From CAITWF01 sp038231575 (GTDB lineage Bacteria > Verrucomicrobiota > Verrucomicrobiia > Opitutales > Opitutaceae): a stretch of 17,102 nucleotides of DNA. The notes under the pieces were generated by a model. It was not told where the DNA came from. It searched no databases and saw only the letters and a program-made list of their open reading frames with translations. The translations under genes were made by a program, and so were the position numbers. The DNA lies in assembly GCA_038231575.1 (NCBI GenBank), contig JBBRLB010000127.1, positions 1 through 17,102 of the forward strand, read 5' to 3'. Of this stretch, positions 14,993 to 17,102 are shown one piece after another. Every line of letters begins with the position of its first letter. The stretch's first letter is position 1.

Positions 14993-16711
14993 ATGGCTAA
15001 GAAAAAGCTCTCCTCTCAGCAGTCGGTCAACGGGGCCGTGAAGTCGATCTGCGACATCATGCGCCGGTCCAACTGCAAAGGCGCCACCAAATACGTCCCG
15101 GAACTGACATGGATCTTGTTTCTTCGCATTCTCGATGAGATGGAGGAACGCGAAGCGGAGGAATCTGCCGCAGTTGGTCGCGCGTTCACACCTGCATTGA
15201 AGTCGCCTTATCGCTGGCGCGATTGGGCGGCGCCCACGTGTGCATTGCGCGACGCGAAGCAGGGCGGCACCGCGGAAAAGGTTTGGGCTTTTGTCCATCG
15301 CGAGCCGGATGGATTGCTCTCGACGCTGCGCGGTTACATCGACGTCAAGTCCGAGTCCACGACACGGCAGCGGTTGATCGCCCAAATCCTGAGCGACACG
15401 CCCCGGAGTCGGCTCGATTCGGCGAAAAACTTCTGCGACGTGCTCGACAAAGTGCACGCGCTCACTGGCGAATCAGTTGACACCACTCATGTGTTTCCGC
15501 TCTCGCAGGTCTATGAGGGCCTGCTGCTCAAGATGGGCGAAAAGGGCAACGATGGCGGCCAGTTTTTCACGCCACGAGAGATCATTCGCCTCATGGTGCG
15601 CGTGGCCAATCCGAAGGTGGGTCAAACGGTTTACGATCCGGGATGCGGCACCGGCGGGTTTTTGGCGGAGGCGTATGCGTGGATGAAGACGCAGGTGGAG
15701 AAGCCGCAGCACCTCGACACACTGAAGCGGCATACCTTTTTCGGACGCGAGACGGACGACATGACATATCCAATCGCGCTCGCCAACCTGCTGCTCCACG
15801 AGATCGACGAACCGCACCTCTGGCATGGAAACACGCTGACTGGCGTGGCGCGTTACGACGGGCTTTTCGCCGGTGCGCCGGGCTTCTTTGACGTCGTGCT
15901 CATGAATCCGCCTTTCGGTGGCAAGGAAAGCAAGGCGGCTCAGACCCATTTCGATTTTCAGACAAGCTCGACCCAGTGCCTTTTTCTTCAGCACGTCCTC
16001 AAGCACATGAAGGCCGGCAGCACCTGCGGCATCGTCCTCGATGAGGGCCTGCTTTTTCGGAAGAACGACAAGGCCTTCGTCAAAACCAAGCAGAAGCTCC
16101 TCGAAGAATGCGACGTATGGTGCATCGTGAGTCTTCCCGCGGGAGTGTTTCTATCAGCGGGGGCGGGCGTAAAGACTGACCTCGTGTTCTTCACGAAAGG
16201 GAAGGCCACGGAAAAGATTTGGTATTTCGATGTCTCCGACGTGAAGGTCGGTCGCAAGTCGCCGCTCACGCTGGCGCAGTTCGAAGGACGAAAATTTTTC
16301 GAACTACTGAAACCGCGTGGGGATAGTGACTGGAGTTGGAGTATCGATTTCGCCGCGCGGCGTGATGCGGCGCTGGCGGCCCGCGAACCAATCGACGCCG
16401 AGGCCGCAGAAAAGCGAGCCCAGCTTGAGGAAAAACAGAAGGACCTCCGCGCGCGAAAGAAGGCGGGCGCGACACCAGCCACCGCGGAGAAAATTGAGGC
16501 CGCGGTCACCGAGTTGGTGCGCGAGGTGCGTGATCTCGACGCCAAGGCGCAAGATATTGAATTCGCAATCTACGACATCAAAGCCGTCAATCCGAACTCT
16601 AAACGGGAAGAAGACCGACGGACTCCCGCCGAACTTCTGAAAAGCATCGCCCAACATGGGACCGACGCAGATGCCGCCCTGAACGAGTTGGCGCGTCTTG
16701 TGGCCTCGTAG
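14993..16711 (+). CDS. hsdM: Type I restriction-modification DNA methyltransferase subunit HsdM
   Basis: 572 residues from the ATG at 14993, chosen because the conserved MAKKKLSSQQSVNGAVKSIC N-terminus begins there; a longer in-frame stretch upstream overlaps the DUF3037 gene. The helical HsdM N-terminal domain (about 10-165) is followed by QFFTPREIIRLMV (190-202), the AdoMet-binding motif DPGCGTGGF (215-223) and the catalytic NPPF (305-308), which mark it as an N6-adenine methyltransferase. With two HsdM and one HsdS it protects host sites, and with HsdR it restricts. The C-terminal part (about 455-525) is a charged, heptad-like helical stretch, probably a coiled coil that contacts HsdS. It is placed last in the operon, 40 nt after the DUF3037 gene, which is unusual. 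Confidence 0.95.
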   Translation: MAKKKLSSQQSVNGAVKSICDIMRRSNCKGATKYVPELTWILFLRILDEMEEREAEESAAVGRAFTPALKSPYRWRDWAAPTCALRDAKQGGTAEKVWAFVHREPDGLLSTLRGYIDVKSESTTRQRLIAQILSDTPRSRLDSAKNFCDVLDKVHALTGESVDTTHVFPLSQVYEGLLLKMGEKGNDGGQFFTPREIIRLMVRVANPKVGQTVYDPGCGTGGFLAEAYAWMKTQVEKPQHLDTLKRHTFFGRETDDMTYPIALANLLLHEIDEPHLWHGNTLTGVARYDGLFAGAPGFFDVVLMNPPFGGKESKAAQTHFDFQTSSTQCLFLQHVLKHMKAGSTCGIVLDEGLLFRKNDKAFVKTKQKLLEECDVWCIVSLPAGVFLSAGAGVKTDLVFFTKGKATEKIWYFDVSDVKVGRKSPLTLAQFEGRKFFELLKPRGDSDWSWSIDFAARRDAALAAREPIDAEAAEKRAQLEEKQKDLRARKKAGATPATAEKIEAAVTELVREVRDLDAKAQDIEFAIYDIKAVNPNSKREEDRRTPAELLKSIAQHGTDADAALNELARLVAS

Positions 16712-16807
16712 GAAGAATGCGATTCGGAAGCGTAGATGTGAACCTCAATGTAGACGTCGTTCGTGACCCGGACCGCCATGAAATTCACCCCTTCATTTTC
16801 CGTCCAA

Positions 16808-16847
16808 GCTCAAAGGAAGTCGCCGGGCGGCAGGCATTCCTTTGAGC
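16808..16847. terminator. Perfect 11-bp inverted repeat, likely operon terminator
   Basis: GCTCAAAGGAA (16808-16818) pairs exactly with TTCCTTTGAGC (16837-16847) across an 18-nt loop that itself contains a small GCC/GGC stem. It starts 97 bp after the hsdM stop. The T-tract after it is broken (TTCGTTTT, starting 4 nt later), so termination is plausible but not textbook. Confidence 0.55.
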
Positions 16848-17001
16848 AGTGTTCGTTTTGCCGATTGATGGAAGCGGTTCCAGAGTTCATCGCGCGGTTC
16901 AAAACATCAAAAGGTCGACCACTTCGACGACTCCGGGAAATGTTCTTAACAGCGTCAGCGACGCGATCTGATGGGTAATGCCGTTACATGTTAAGTGGAC
17001 G

Positions 17002-17063
17002 GAAAAACTCAGTTCCTGGAGCGTCGTTGATGAGGCAGGCGGCGTGCGCTCGATGAGTTTTTC
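17002..17063. repeat. 10-bp inverted repeat with 42-bp centre
   Basis: GAAAAACTCA (17002-17011) and TGAGTTTTTC (17054-17063) are exact complements. An inner GAGCG/CGCTC pair (17019-17023, 17047-17051) extends the possible stem. It could be a structured RNA, the ends of a small element, or a terminator whose 3' arm supplies a T-run. Confidence 0.4.
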
Positions 17064-17070
17064 TGCAACC

Positions 17071-17092
17071 GGCGGGGTTCGGAGACCCCGCC
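17071..17092. repeat. GGCGGGGT/ACCCCGCC hairpin
   Basis: A perfect 8-bp GC-rich stem (17071-17078 and 17085-17092) with a 6-nt loop. The sequence continues CTACA, and the whole unit looks like a dispersed REP-type palindrome of the kind I associate with Verrucomicrobiota genomes (from memory). Confidence 0.5.
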
Positions 17093-17102
17093 CTACATCG
17101 CG

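Larger units (their letters stand above)
16712..17102. other. Gene-free 3' flank with several inverted repeats
   Basis: About 390 bp after hsdM without a credible gene; a 71-residue open frame (16763-16978) has no motif and is interrupted by a strong hairpin. AT content is higher than in the locus. The inverted repeats are listed separately. No integrase, tRNA or att-like duplication is visible to mark a mobile-element boundary. Confidence 0.5.

Noticed and set aside
9586..16711. BREX or DISARM locus
   Set aside because: No PglZ, BrxL, BrxC or DISARM helicase genes; all core genes are standard type I R, M and S subunits.
16763..16978. 71-residue open frame after hsdM
   Set aside because: No recognisable motif, no SD, and the perfect 11-bp inverted repeat lies inside it.

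Overview
The window is high-GC bacterial DNA. Its content suggests a Verrucomicrobiota member, perhaps Opitutaceae: dense two-component signalling genes, starts mostly without a Shine-Dalgarno sequence, a purine-rich inverted repeat between convergent genes, and a GGCGGGGT/ACCCCGCC hairpin. This is inference; there is no rRNA or taxonomic marker gene here, and I saw no tRNA or CRISPR array.

Left part (1-9.0 kb), housekeeping and signalling. A minus-strand operon reads from 1864 toward position 1. It holds a receiver-histidine kinase fusion, a single-domain response regulator overlapping it by 4 bp, a 69-residue unknown protein 2 nt further on, and an overlapping gene that leaves the window. 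Plus-strand trmO (tRNA m6t6A37 methylation) converges on a small membrane protein gene. Next come, on the minus strand, a glycine-zipper protein and a large PAS-PAS-kinase-receiver hybrid, then a divergent plus-strand diheme cytochrome c. The cytochrome gene converges on a LysR-type regulator gene, with a roughly 150-bp inverted-repeat element between them.

Right part (9.2-17.1 kb), a defence locus on the plus strand. After an unrecognised small ORF there is a tightly packed five-gene run: hsdR (EcoEI-like), hsdS (4-bp overlap), a compact HipA-like kinase gene, a DUF3037 gene, and hsdM. HsdR, HsdS and HsdM together make a complete type I restriction-modification enzyme. The unusual points are the R-S-x-y-M order and the kinase/DUF3037 pair placed between the specificity and methylation subunit genes. 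About 390 bp with no credible gene but several inverted repeats follow hsdM.

The main candidate for a new system is this kinase-coupled type I locus. Precedent (prrC, an anticodon nuclease gene embedded in a type I hsd locus, and HipA, which phosphorylates an aminoacyl-tRNA synthetase) suggests the kinase pair could be a growth-arrest arm that guards the restriction enzyme. That function is a hypothesis, not something the sequence proves.
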